This document shows positions 27,971-36,464 of a stretch of DNA of 64,000 nucleotides, one piece after another. Source of the stretch: Aidingimonas halophila. GTDB taxonomy: Bacteria; Pseudomonadota; Gammaproteobacteria; Pseudomonadales; Halomonadaceae. The position numbers and the translations under genes were made by a program. The notes under the pieces were generated by a model, which saw only the letters and a program-made list of their open reading frames with translations, searched no databases and was not told the DNA's origin. The DNA is taken from the NCBI RefSeq assembly GCF_900106955.1, contig NZ_FNNI01000001.1:62001-126000 (forward strand), read 5' to 3'. Each line of letters opens with the position of its first letter. Within the stretch, counting starts at the first letter, position 1.

Positions 27971-28531
27971 TTAACGTGTATCTCCCTTGCTCACGCAATC
28001 GATACGCATCAAGCGGGTACCACAAGCATCATCGTTCTCGTTATTCGCCAATACCTCTATCAATAGAGGTCGGGAAACACCGATCCAACGGCGCGTCAAC
28101 CACCATGACGTCCCGAACCCGGACAACAGGCCGATCCCGAACGCGACGGGAGCATCCAGCGGCAGTCCTCCGACGTCTGCCGCTCCACCGGCTGATAGTG
28201 CCATCAGCAAGGGCAGCCCATAGACGAGCAAGGTCCCATACAGAATATTCTCAACCCGGACACCGATTCGTACCCGATCGCCGGCATGCAAACCTCGATC
28301 GGATGCAATGGGAACGACACGTTCTCGCTGCCGCCACGCCAGCAACCAACCGCCGCCACACCCCTGCCGTGACCGACAGCCTTGGCACGCGCTGGTTGGT
28401 GCCACTGCCACCCAGGCCCCACCGGGAAATGAAGTAACGACTCGGCCGGATTCAGTCAGCCAGTTATTGTCGGCCAACTCACCTTGCCCCTTCATGGCAG
28501 AATGTGCCCCATAGCGTTCATCAGCTGGCAT
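27971..28531 (-). CDS. rseC: RseC/MucC family protein (SoxR reducing system / sigma-E regulator)
   Basis: About 186 residues. The cysteine motif CQGCRSRQGCGGG is followed by two membrane helices (about residues 95-115 and 122-142), the RseC layout. RseC is linked to sigma-E control and to SoxR reduction in E. coli, and to alginate regulation as MucC in Pseudomonas. Three ATGs in a row overlap the rseB end; I chose the third, which has AGAGG 6 nt upstream. Fourth gene of the algU operon. Confidence 0.88.
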   Translation of the reverse strand: MPADERYGAHSAMKGQGELADNNWLTESGRVVTSFPGGAWVAVAPTSACQGCRSRQGCGGGWLLAWRQRERVVPIASDRGLHAGDRVRIGVRVENILYGTLLVYGLPLLMALSAGGAADVGGLPLDAPVAFGIGLLSGFGTSWWLTRRWIGVSRPLLIEVLANNENDDACGTRLMRIDCVSKGDTR

Positions 28532-29525
28532 CATCATCCTCTGACGCCGATGGCCAGTTTATCTGCTCGGCCACCTTGAGTAGTACTCGCGGAGGGAGCT
28601 CGCCGAGAGCGATAACCTGCATCGTGCCTCCATCGAGTTCGACATGACGAACCGCCGCATACGAAATGCCCAAGCGATGCATGCCGGGCGCCAGAGAGTC
28701 ATCCCCCTCCTGCAACGGCTCGACGAAGACGCTCAGTGTCGACAGACCATCACTGAACAAGCGATGTCCGCCACCGTCTTCCTGTGAGTCATCGGATAGG
28801 ATTATCGGCTGAACAGCATAACCATCAGGAAGCCAAGCCGGCTCCCAATCGGTTTCGGGAGGGGGACGTAGATCGTCGAGCATGATACGGCCATCGTAGA
28901 GCTCGGGCCGTTCCAGATCGGTCATCTGAAACGTTTCCAATACTCTTCCATCATGACGCACCAGCATCTGTTTCAAAGGCAATCCGGTCGCCTTATCCAG
29001 CCACAAGCGGTGGCCATATCGCATGCTATCCAGCGGCTCGATATCCAGCCTCACGGTCTTGCGGCCAGCAATACGCTCCTCTTCACCGAGGCTCAATTCA
29101 TAGTGCTCGCTGACTTGTTCCATCATCGCTGAGGGTGAGGCAGGTACTGATTGCCCCGGCTCGGCCCAACCGGAACGTCCGATGCGTCCACGGCGCTCGT
29201 AGACCCACCGAGGACCATCGAGGAAACGGGCGACTTCGCGTTCCACGCCCTCTTTAATATCATGAGACAGTGCCAAGGTCCTGACACCGTCATTGCTGAT
29301 TCGAACGGCTCTGGCCTGCATGATGTAACAATGATTGGCCCACAGACTGCGTTCGTACCATCCTTCAGCCGTTTCCGGGGATGCCTGATCTTCCAAAACG
29401 CGGCAGTTGAAACCTTCATCGTCCCAGGCATCACTCAACGTGCCGGCTGCCAACGCGAACATCGGCAAGGCGGCACCCAACACCCCTACAACCCATGTCC
29501 TGCCAATCAGCATTCTGCGCCGCAT
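28521..29525 (-). CDS. mucB: Periplasmic sigma-E negative regulator RseB/MucB
   Basis: Binds the periplasmic part of MucA/RseA and shields it from proteolysis; it senses lipid or LPS signals. Signal peptide: hydrophobic core about residues 9-22, ending ALAAG. The MucB/RseB N-terminal domain (lipid-binding fold) spans about 45-215 and the smaller C-terminal domain about 225-325. The ATG at 29525 overlaps the mucA stop (TGATG), indicating coupled translation. Confidence 0.9.
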   Translation of the reverse strand: MRRRMLIGRTWVVGVLGAALPMFALAAGTLSDAWDDEGFNCRVLEDQASPETAEGWYERSLWANHCYIMQARAVRISNDGVRTLALSHDIKEGVEREVARFLDGPRWVYERRGRIGRSGWAEPGQSVPASPSAMMEQVSEHYELSLGEEERIAGRKTVRLDIEPLDSMRYGHRLWLDKATGLPLKQMLVRHDGRVLETFQMTDLERPELYDGRIMLDDLRPPPETDWEPAWLPDGYAVQPIILSDDSQEDGGGHRLFSDGLSTLSVFVEPLQEGDDSLAPGMHRLGISYAAVRHVELDGGTMQVIALGELPPRVLLKVAEQINWPSASEDDDAS

Positions 29526-30268
29526 CAACGCTGCCCCAGAGGCTCACCACTCGATCCACGAAGCAGTGGCATCCAGGCGTCACCACTGCGGTAGGCCGAT
29601 CCCTCGGCATGCTTATCCAGGTAGGATTGCAGCAAACGGGCCTGCTCCTGCTCTCCCCCCTGAAGTTCGCTTGCATTAGGCGCCATGAACATCGGCATCT
29701 CGGAGGCGGCCCCCACGGTCATGACACTTTGATTGGTTCCCGGTGATTGGAACAGCGGCAACTCGGCAAGTGATCTTTGCGAACCGATACTGCCTTGAGA
29801 CGTGCCGCCACCACTCGTTCCCATGGCCGCGGGTTGGGCACCGCCTCCCCCACGACTTTCAGCCTCGACTGAACTCCCGGCATTGCTGGCCATACTGGAC
29901 TCGCCGCCATCGGACGAGGTATCGAATGACGAGTTGTAATATTGAACGCCGGTAATGACCATCAATGACACGGCGGCAGCAATGGCGGCACTACTGGCAA
30001 AGGAGAAGTGCCCTGAGCGACGCGTGTCGGCTTTGTCGGGCTTGGGGACAGGCTCTTCGGCGATTTTCGCCATGATGCCTGCGGAAAGGTCCGTTGAAAC
30101 ATCCACTTCGCGGTCACGCTGCATGAGGCTACGAGCCAAGTGGTAACGTCGCCAGTGTTCCGCGTCGTCGGGAGCATCCTCCAACGTCTTCAGAACACGA
30201 CGCAACTCGAGTTCATCTCCCTCATTGTCCATCAATGCAGACAACGACTCCAGTGCACTATGCTTCAT
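29525..30268 (-). CDS. mucA: Anti-sigma factor MucA/RseA
   Basis: Inner-membrane anti-sigma factor for AlgU. The N-terminal cytoplasmic domain begins MKHSALESLSALMDNEGDE and contains WRRYHLARSLM, the RseA-type sigma-binding region. One membrane helix lies at about residues 88-106. The periplasmic part (about 110-247) has a long Gly/Ser/Ala-rich linker, which makes the protein longer than Pseudomonas MucA (194). Regulated intramembrane proteolysis is expected. It is separated from algU by an unusually long 227-bp gap. Confidence 0.9.
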   Translation of the reverse strand: MKHSALESLSALMDNEGDELELRRVLKTLEDAPDDAEHWRRYHLARSLMQRDREVDVSTDLSAGIMAKIAEEPVPKPDKADTRRSGHFSFASSAAIAAAVSLMVITGVQYYNSSFDTSSDGGESSMASNAGSSVEAESRGGGGAQPAAMGTSGGGTSQGSIGSQRSLAELPLFQSPGTNQSVMTVGAASEMPMFMAPNASELQGGEQEQARLLQSYLDKHAEGSAYRSGDAWMPLLRGSSGEPLGQR

Positions 30269-30279
30269 TACTCACATCC

Positions 30280-30417
30280 TCACACTCGCCAGGTCGCAAT
30301 GCCTGAAAAACCCATCATCAGACATCCATCGTCGCTAATCGAAGCCACGATACCCGTCGAAATTGCATCGCAGCTCTCGGTCATATCCAAAACAGTCATT
30401 TCCTCTGACGCTTTCAT
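30280..30417 (-). CDS. Candidate 45-residue ORF in the algU-mucA gap
   Basis: Open frame from ATG at 30417 to TGA at 30280, ending 11 bp before the mucA ATG. The C-terminal half (TGIVASISDDGCLMMGFSG) reads like a small beta-strand protein, but no good Shine-Dalgarno lies before the first ATG. The internal ATG at 30399 has GAGG too close. It could be a coupled micro-protein or chance. Confidence 0.2.
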   Translation of the reverse strand: MKASEEMTVLDMTESCDAISTGIVASISDDGCLMMGFSGIATWRV

Positions 30418-30495
30418 CGGACAACAGTTCAGTCACATTGCAAAAACTATTGTATCGCTGGGCATCCGATCCCATTCGCCCGGGATAAAATGCGG

Positions 30496-31101
30496 CTATT
30501 CATGAATCATGTCGCGTGAACGAGTCGACGACAGCAGTGGCTGTATATATTTATCGACGGCCTCACGAGCACGAAATATCCTGGATCTCACAGTGCCGAC
30601 AGGGCACTGCATGATCTGAGCTATATCCTCGTAAGACAAGCCATCGAGTTCACGTAGCGTGATAGCCGTACGCAAATCCTCCGGCAGTTGCTCGATGGCT
30701 TCAAATACAGCCGACTCCAGTTGATCTCGAGCAATGGCGGATTCCGGTGTTTCCAGGTCCGATAACCGGCCACTATGGTCGACCACTTCGGCATCGACAA
30801 TATCCAGATCGCTGCCTGGCGGCCGACGTCCGCGAGATACCAGGTGGTTCTTGGCTGTATTGATCGCAATGCGGTACATCCAGGTGTAAAAAGCACTTTC
30901 CGAACGAAACTTGCCCAGTGCCCGGTAAGCCTTGATGAATGCTTCCTGGGTCACATCGTTGACTTCCGAGGGGTCATGGACGTAACGCCCCACCAGGGCA
31001 ATGATCTTGTGCTGATATTTCTTGACCAATAGATCGAAAGCCCGGTTATCGCCCTGCTGAGCACGTTCGACAAGTTGCTGATCGGTCTCCCTCGCACTCA
31101 T
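30496..31101 (-). CDS. algU: Extracytoplasmic-function sigma factor AlgU/RpoE
   Basis: ECF sigma factor for envelope stress. Region 2 has DVTQEAFIKAYRALGKF with YTWMYRIAINTAKNHL. Region 4 has LDGLSYEDIAQIMQCPVGTV, the helix-turn-helix that reads the -35 element. 201 residues, close to Pseudomonas AlgU (193). First gene of the algU-mucA-mucB-rseC-mucD operon. ATG at 31101 has GGGAGGAATTG just upstream. A candidate sigma-E promoter is at 31289-31315. Confidence 0.95.
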   Translation of the reverse strand: MSARETDQQLVERAQQGDNRAFDLLVKKYQHKIIALVGRYVHDPSEVNDVTQEAFIKAYRALGKFRSESAFYTWMYRIAINTAKNHLVSRGRRPPGSDLDIVDAEVVDHSGRLSDLETPESAIARDQLESAVFEAIEQLPEDLRTAITLRELDGLSYEDIAQIMQCPVGTVRSRIFRAREAVDKYIQPLLSSTRSRDMIHE

Positions 31102-31211
31102 TCAATTCCTCCCGAGACGAGGAAAGGGCAACAGTGGCTCGGGAAACGGGGCCGACCTGTCAAGACGAAACAAGGTATTTTGCATATCAACCTGGAAGCC
31201 TGTGGCGTATA

Positions 31212-31335
31212 GGGATGGAGGTATCCCATCAGTGTTCCTGTTTCTTTGCATTCCATCAAGCCGGTTGTTGTAACGTCAACGGTCCGCTGTGACCGTATTC
31301 AGGCCGTTGAGTTCCACTATGAGATTGATTTTTTT
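31212..31335 (+). promoter_or_regulatory. Candidate attenuator-like leader of the DAHP synthase gene
   Basis: The 303-bp gap between algU and aroF (31102-31404) holds no full gene but has ordered signals on the plus strand. A hairpin GGGAT-GGAGGT-ATCCC (31212-31227) shows a perfect Shine-Dalgarno in its hexaloop. A 13-codon ORF follows (31232-31273, GTG start, MFLFLCIPSSRLL). Then come two mutually exclusive stems: ACGGTC/GACCGT (31279-31296) and TCAACGG/CCGTTGA (31276-31310). A seven-T run is at 31329-31335, but 18 nt after the last stem, so it is not a standard terminator. Confidence 0.3.
31289..31315 (-). promoter_or_regulatory. Candidate sigma-E type promoter of algU
   Basis: On the minus strand GGAACT (-35) and GTCAC (-10 region) are 16 bp apart. 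The -35 fits the ECF sigma-E pattern (GGAACTT) well; the -10 (consensus TCTGA or GTCTA) fits only partly. It is about 190 bp upstream of the algU start. AlgU-type sigma factors usually transcribe their own gene. Confidence 0.35.
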
Positions 31336-31404
31336 CCCCTTGAAGCGCCATAGTAGACACTACTCGACTGCACAAGATGTCATTTTTTCCTCACAGGTAG
31401 CGCC

Positions 31405-32481
31405 ATGTCTCAGCAGCAAGTCAATAACCTCAATGTTCTTGCCCAGGATGTCCTTGTGACACCTGATGCATTGAAACAGGAAATCCCCCTTACCGACGCG
31501 GCCGAAAACACTGTCATCGAAGGGCGCAAAACGATTCAGCGGATTCTTGATCACGACGACCCCCGTCTGCTGGTCGTGGTCGGGCCTTGCTCCATCCACG
31601 ATGTCGATGCTGCCCTCGATTACGCACGCCGACTTCGGCGATTGGCCGACGAAGTCAAGGACAGCCTCTACATCGTGATGCGTGTCTATTTCGAAAAGCC
31701 CCGCACTACAGTTGGCTGGAAAGGATTGATCAACGACCCCCATCTCAACGGCTCCTTCGAGATCGAGGAGGGACTCCGTACCGCTCGCCGGCTGCTGGTC
31801 GAACTCGCCGAAATGGGACTCCCCCTGGCCACCGAGGCACTGGACCCGATATCCCCACAATACTTGCAGGACTGCATCAGCTGGTCCGCCATCGGCGCCC
31901 GCACGACCGAATCCCAGACTCACCGTGAAATGGCGTCGGGTCTCTCCTCGCCTGTTGGTTTCAAGAATGGCACCGACGGCAGCCTCGATGTCGCGGTCAA
32001 TGCCCTCAAGTCTGTTGCGCATCCTCACAACTTCCTCGGCATCGATCAGGCTGGACAGGTCGCCATCATTCGCACGCGTGGCAACTCATACGGGCATGTC
32101 GTGCTACGCGGAGGTAATGGCAAACCCAACTACGATAGCGTGAGTGTCGCTCTCGCCGAACAGGAGCTCAAAAAAAGCGGTATCCAGCCGAACCTCATGG
32201 TCGATTGCTCGCATGCCAACTCCAACAAGGATCCAGCACTTCAACCCCTGGTGATGGAAAACGTCACCAACCAGATTCTGGAAGGCAACCGCTCCATCAT
32301 CGGCCTGATGGTGGAATCACACATCGGTTGGGGTAACCAGTCCATTCCTGAGGATCGCAGCCAGCTGACATATGGCGTTTCGATTACGGATGCCTGCATC
32401 GACTGGGATACTACCGTTCAGGCGTTCACGCAGATGAACGACAAGCTGAAAACCACGCTCCAGTCCCGCCACAACCCATGA
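31405..32481 (+). CDS. aroF: 3-deoxy-7-phosphoheptulonate synthase, AroF-like (class I)
   Basis: First shikimate-pathway enzyme, joining PEP and erythrose 4-phosphate to DAHP. Class I signatures: VVGPCSIHD (about residues 57-65), RVYFEKPRT, GARTTESQ, GFKNGTDGS and VDCSHANSNKD. Segments such as FLGIDQAGQVAI and the GVSITDACI ending resemble the tyrosine-sensitive AroF isozyme more than AroG or AroH; isozyme assignment is inference. 358 residues. Divergent from algU, with a 303-bp upstream region. Confidence 0.92.
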   Translation: MSQQQVNNLNVLAQDVLVTPDALKQEIPLTDAAENTVIEGRKTIQRILDHDDPRLLVVVGPCSIHDVDAALDYARRLRRLADEVKDSLYIVMRVYFEKPRTTVGWKGLINDPHLNGSFEIEEGLRTARRLLVELAEMGLPLATEALDPISPQYLQDCISWSAIGARTTESQTHREMASGLSSPVGFKNGTDGSLDVAVNALKSVAHPHNFLGIDQAGQVAIIRTRGNSYGHVVLRGGNGKPNYDSVSVALAEQELKKSGIQPNLMVDCSHANSNKDPALQPLVMENVTNQILEGNRSIIGLMVESHIGWGNQSIPEDRSQLTYGVSITDACIDWDTTVQAFTQMNDKLKTTLQSRHNP

Positions 32482-32488
32482 CGAATGA

Positions 32489-32506
32489 CGGGCCCACCCG
32501 GGCCCG
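32489..32506. repeat. GC-rich inverted repeat between convergent aroF and dinG
   Basis: CGGGCCC-ACCC-GGGCCCG forms a 7-bp perfect stem in the 66-bp gap between two converging genes. It may act as a two-way terminator, but no T-run follows on either strand. Confidence 0.4.
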
Positions 32507-32547
32507 ATGTCATCAACCAGCCTCGATATTGACCGATACAGTGTGAC

Positions 32548-34698
32548 TCATGCCACCGACTGACCATCGATTTCACGTCGAAACGGCGGTAAAGAGTCCA
32601 GCAATGCCCGACCGTAACGTCGTGTCAGGATGCGTCTGTCCAACAGCGTGATTCGCCCACTATCGCTTTCCTTGCGTATCAACCGTCCGCACGCCTGAAC
32701 CAGCTTGATGGAGGCGTCGGGAACGGCAATCCGCATGAATGGGTTGCCACCGTTACGCTCGATCCATTCGGCCAACGTCGCCCCTACAGGGTCATCGGGC
32801 ACCGCAAAGGGTAACCGCGTGATGATCACGTGAGTCAGATATTCACCGGGAAGATCGATACCTTCGGCAAAACTGGCCAACCCGAAGATGATACTCCCAT
32901 GCCCGGCGTCGACCCGTTTGCGGTGACGATCCATCAACTCGCGTTTGGGTAGCCGATCCTGCGTCAGGACACGTTCGGCGATAGCGCTGGGAAGCGCTTT
33001 CTCCACCGCACGCAACTGGGCACGCGAGGAGAACAGTGCCAGCACGGCTTCCGATTTGTCGAGACGCGAGAGGAAATCGATTATGGCTTGTTCGTGAACC
33101 TCCCGTTCACCGGGATCCACCGCCTCGAACGGCACACTGAGCACGGCCCGCGAGTAATCGAAAGCACTCGGCAAGCGTTGATAGCGATAGCGATTTGCCA
33201 GACCGGCACGCTCCTGAATACGTTCAAAACGCCCCAACGCCGTCAAAGTCGCCGACGTCACAACCGCGCCATGACAACTTCCCCACAGCGTACGCGCCAG
33301 CGTTTGCGCTGCCGAAACCGGGCTGGCCGAAAACGTCAGTTCGGGGTCGCCCTGCACGCGCTCGAAGGTCAGCCAACGAGCCCTGGGGGGTTCCGAGGGG
33401 TCATCTTCCTCGCTCATCGCACGCCACAAGTCGTGACCCTCCAACGCTCGTCCATGCAGTAGCGACATCAAAGGTAGCCAAGGTTCAGCCTGCTCCTTCG
33501 ACAAGCCGGTCTGTTTATCGGGATCCAGGCTTTCACGCAGGATATCCGCCATGGTTTCCAGGTGGCGTGCCAGTTCGCCGAAGGCTGTCGCCAGGCCGGC
33601 GGCATGTTCACGCAGAGGGCCCGGCACCTGCCCCAGGGAGAAACGGTGGTGTTGACTCTGCTCATGGGAGTTGCCGGACACACCGTCAGGCAACTCCGCT
33701 ATTTGGTGTCCCATGGAAAACGCTTCACCCAAGCGCGGCTCAAGCGAGGCAATGTCTTCGGGAAGGCGCCCTAACAGCCTGGCCAGGGTTGGCTGGGCTC
33801 CCAGAGACGTATGCAGGTCAGTGAGTGATTTTTTCAGGGTTCGCAGCCAGCGTAACGCCCCGTTGACGGCGAAACGGTGAGTGAAATGATCGACGGCTTT
33901 TTCCGGCAGATGGTGCCCCTCATCGAATACGTAAATGCATTCGGAGGGTTTCGGCAGAACGACGCCCCCTCCCAGCGCCAGATCGGACAACACGAGATCA
34001 TGGTTGGCCACAATGATATCCGCCTGGTCCAGATCCCGGCGTGCCCTGAAGAAGGCACACGCGTTGAAATGACCACAACGCCGGTTGGTACACTGGCGAT
34101 GATCGGTCGTCAGGCGATTCCAGTCGGCGTCATCGATGGCCGAGGGCCAGCTGTCACGATCGCCCTCCCAGGAACCGTCACCGTACGCATCGGCCAGTTG
34201 CCTGGCGAGTTCCTGAAAATGATCGCCGGTACCGGTCTCCAATGCCCGTTCGAACAGGGACAATGTCTGATCCTGTTCATCGCCATCAAGGGCCTTATCG
34301 AGCTTGGCGACGCACAGGTAACGACCCCGCCCTTTGGCCAGGGCATACTTGAACGATAGACCACTGTGTTTCTGTAACGCCGGGAGGTCTTGATACAGCA
34401 CTTGTTCCTGCAGCGCTATCGTGGCACTGGAAACGACCAATCGCTTTCCACGCGCCTGAGCGACGGGCAACGCAGCCAACAGGTAAGCCAGCGTTTTGCC
34501 TGTTCCCGTCCCCGCCTCGAGCACACAGACATGCTCATCGGAAATCCGACGCCCCGCCTCATCGGTTTCTATCCCCGCCAGCGTCCTGGCGATTTCCGCT
34601 ATCATCAGACGCTGACCGTAGCGCGGGACCAGCTCCATACCCTCGAGTACTCGGCGGTATGCCGACTGAATCTCGCCCTTGAGTTCCTCTTCGAGCAT
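32548..34698 (-). CDS. dinG: ATP-dependent DNA helicase DinG
   Basis: XPD-like 5'-3' helicase with an iron-sulfur cluster that resolves R-loops and replication conflicts. Walker A is in EAGTGTGKTLAYLLA (about residues 61-75). The cluster cysteines are RYLC and the set CTNRRCGHFNAC (about 127 and 200-215). Walker B is DEGH near 270, and the C-terminal motif VQACGRLIR is near 660. 716 residues match E. coli DinG. No LexA box is recognisable just upstream; the gene begins 21 bp after the rhlB-like gene. Confidence 0.92.
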   Translation of the reverse strand: MLEEELKGEIQSAYRRVLEGMELVPRYGQRLMIAEIARTLAGIETDEAGRRISDEHVCVLEAGTGTGKTLAYLLAALPVAQARGKRLVVSSATIALQEQVLYQDLPALQKHSGLSFKYALAKGRGRYLCVAKLDKALDGDEQDQTLSLFERALETGTGDHFQELARQLADAYGDGSWEGDRDSWPSAIDDADWNRLTTDHRQCTNRRCGHFNACAFFRARRDLDQADIIVANHDLVLSDLALGGGVVLPKPSECIYVFDEGHHLPEKAVDHFTHRFAVNGALRWLRTLKKSLTDLHTSLGAQPTLARLLGRLPEDIASLEPRLGEAFSMGHQIAELPDGVSGNSHEQSQHHRFSLGQVPGPLREHAAGLATAFGELARHLETMADILRESLDPDKQTGLSKEQAEPWLPLMSLLHGRALEGHDLWRAMSEEDDPSEPPRARWLTFERVQGDPELTFSASPVSAAQTLARTLWGSCHGAVVTSATLTALGRFERIQERAGLANRYRYQRLPSAFDYSRAVLSVPFEAVDPGEREVHEQAIIDFLSRLDKSEAVLALFSSRAQLRAVEKALPSAIAERVLTQDRLPKRELMDRHRKRVDAGHGSIIFGLASFAEGIDLPGEYLTHVIITRLPFAVPDDPVGATLAEWIERNGGNPFMRIAVPDASIKLVQACGRLIRKESDSGRITLLDRRILTRRYGRALLDSLPPFRREIDGQSVA

Positions 34699-34719
34699 GC
34701 AGGGATTCCGGAGTCGCGG

Positions 34720-36012
34720 TTACAGAACGCCTTCCGGCGGATGCTCGCAAGGCAGCTTGCCATCGATGTAACGCTCGATCTCGGGTAACGAGAAAGCGTC
34801 CTCTTCGCCGACGAAACTAATCGATACCCCTTTGGCGCCGGCACGCCCCGTTCGTCCGATACGGTGCACGTAATCCTCAGGGTCTTCGGGCAGCGTATAA
34901 TTGATCACATGACTGACATCGTCGATATGAATGCCACGCCCCGCGACGTCGGTGGCAACCAGCACCTGGATTTCACCTTCCCGGAAACGCTCCAGTGTCT
35001 TGATCCGCTTGGATTGAGGCACGTCACCGGACAGCATCGCGACGTTGATACCCGCCTTGCGCAACAGGTCTTCGAGCTTGCGCACCAGATCACGGCGATT
35101 GCCGAAGACCATCACACGATCGAAGTGCTCTTGCTGCAGCAGATTGACCAGCAGCTTCTGCTTGTCATCATCACTGACCATATAGACACGCTGATCGATA
35201 TCCGCCTGGTTTTCCACCGTGACTTCAATGTCGACATGCGTTGCCTCATGCGTCCATTGATTGGCCAGGTCGAGAATATCCTGGGTGAAAGTCGCCGAAA
35301 ACAGGAACGTCTGGCGCTCCTCCTTTTTCGGCGTATGTCGAATGATCCGTTTGACGTCGGGGATGAAGCCCATGGAGAGCATTCGGTCGGCTTCGTCGAG
35401 CACCAACACCTCGACTTCACTCAGATCGACATCACGTTTCTGCTGGAAATCCAATAACCGCCCCGGTGTCGCAACCAGGATATCCAGTTTCTTGGCGAGA
35501 TTGTCGCGCTGCTTCTGATAGTCCATACCGCCAACCACGCTGGCGACATTGAGGGACGTAAAGCGTGCCAAGGCCTTGGCATCCTTCTCGATCTGGAGCG
35601 CCAATTCACGGGTCGGCGCAATGATCAGGGAACGGGGTGCACCACTCTTCTGTCCGTCAGGCGCCTCCTCCTCGAGAAAGTACGCAAGGATCGAGATCAG
35701 AAACGCCGCCGTCTTGCCTGTCCCCGTTTGCGCCTTTCCGACCACGTCTCCGCCCAGCAGGGTATGGGTCAGCGCTTGTGCCTGAATCGGTGTGCAATAC
35801 TCGAACCCGAGAGCATGAATGGCTCTCATCAGGGGGAGAGGCAAATCAAAATCGTGAAACCGCCACTTACCGGCCAAGGCAGGCACCTGAAACTGGCGCA
35901 GATCCCAATTGGATTGAGAACGACGCGGTTTACGCCGCCGCCGTTTGGGTTTCCGGTTCTGGTTCTGGCCTGGATTCTGGGCTGGCGCCGGGGTCTTGTC
36001 CGACTCACTCAT
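34720..36012 (-). CDS. rhlB: DEAD-box RNA helicase, RhlB-like
   Basis: ATP-dependent RNA helicase. A basic, low-complexity N-terminus ([13 protein letters not shown]) precedes the core: motif I AQTGTGKT, Ia [44 protein letters not shown]. The LPCEHP ending and lengths resemble pseudomonad RhlB, which works with RNase E; RNase E itself is outside the window. Start taken at the ATG giving MSESDKTP; an ATG six codons upstream is possible. Confidence 0.87.
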   Translation of the reverse strand: MSESDKTPAPAQNPGQNQNRKPKRRRRKPRRSQSNWDLRQFQVPALAGKWRFHDFDLPLPLMRAIHALGFEYCTPIQAQALTHTLLGGDVVGKAQTGTGKTAAFLISILAYFLEEEAPDGQKSGAPRSLIIAPTRELALQIEKDAKALARFTSLNVASVVGGMDYQKQRDNLAKKLDILVATPGRLLDFQQKRDVDLSEVEVLVLDEADRMLSMGFIPDVKRIIRHTPKKEERQTFLFSATFTQDILDLANQWTHEATHVDIEVTVENQADIDQRVYMVSDDDKQKLLVNLLQQEHFDRVMVFGNRRDLVRKLEDLLRKAGINVAMLSGDVPQSKRIKTLERFREGEIQVLVATDVAGRGIHIDDVSHVINYTLPEDPEDYVHRIGRTGRAGAKGVSISFVGEEDAFSLPEIERYIDGKLPCEHPPEGVL

Positions 36013-36203
36013 GCTGTGACTCTGTACCATATTCAGTGGATGTGACGTGCCGGTTGGACGTCGGAATCGTTCGAAACGCCCCTATTGTACCAGTCCTTTG
36101 CCGCAAGGGCCCGTCCGGGAGTGACTGGAATCATATCAAGCTGTCTCGAGCCACCCGGAGACTGATAATATTTGGCATATTCAACATCAGGAGTCATGAC
36201 ACA

Positions 36204-36464
36204 ATGACACGGAAAAAGAAAACGCGATCGCTAGCTGATAGGGTGCAGATCCGTACCGGACGACGAAAAGACTACAAGAAGTGGCGTCACGACAATCCCG
36301 ACCAGCTCGCTTCTTCCCGGCGTTTCACCCAGAAAAAACGCCAGCAACGCAAGCTGCAGGCAGCGCGCAAGATGGCGCGTCAGCATCAGGGGCAGCAACT
36401 TGATATCCATCCGGATCATGATGATAACAAAGGCAACCAAGGCGGTGACAACCAGGACAAATGA
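36204..36464 (+). CDS. Small basic protein of unknown function, coupled to xthA
   Basis: 86 residues. The first 60 are very rich in Lys and Arg (MTRKKKTRSLADRVQIRTGR, then FTQKKRQQRKLQAARKMARQ, likely helical), followed by an acidic and polar tail (DIHPDHDDNKG). ATG has AGGAG 10 nt upstream; a longer upstream open frame is just read-through of the intergenic region. Its TGA overlaps the xthA ATG (ATGA), so both are probably co-translated. Charge suggests nucleic-acid or ribosome binding, but I do not recognise the family. Confidence 0.7.
   Translation: MTRKKKTRSLADRVQIRTGRRKDYKKWRHDNPDQLASSRRFTQKKRQQRKLQAARKMARQHQGQQLDIHPDHDDNKGNQGGDNQDK

Noticed and set aside
31360-32028. 222-codon minus-strand frame
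   Set aside because: Antisense to the DAHP synthase gene, whose motifs are all intact.
34699-34719. LexA (SOS) box before dinG
   Set aside because: The 21-bp gap and nearby sequence have no CTGT-N8-ACAG match.
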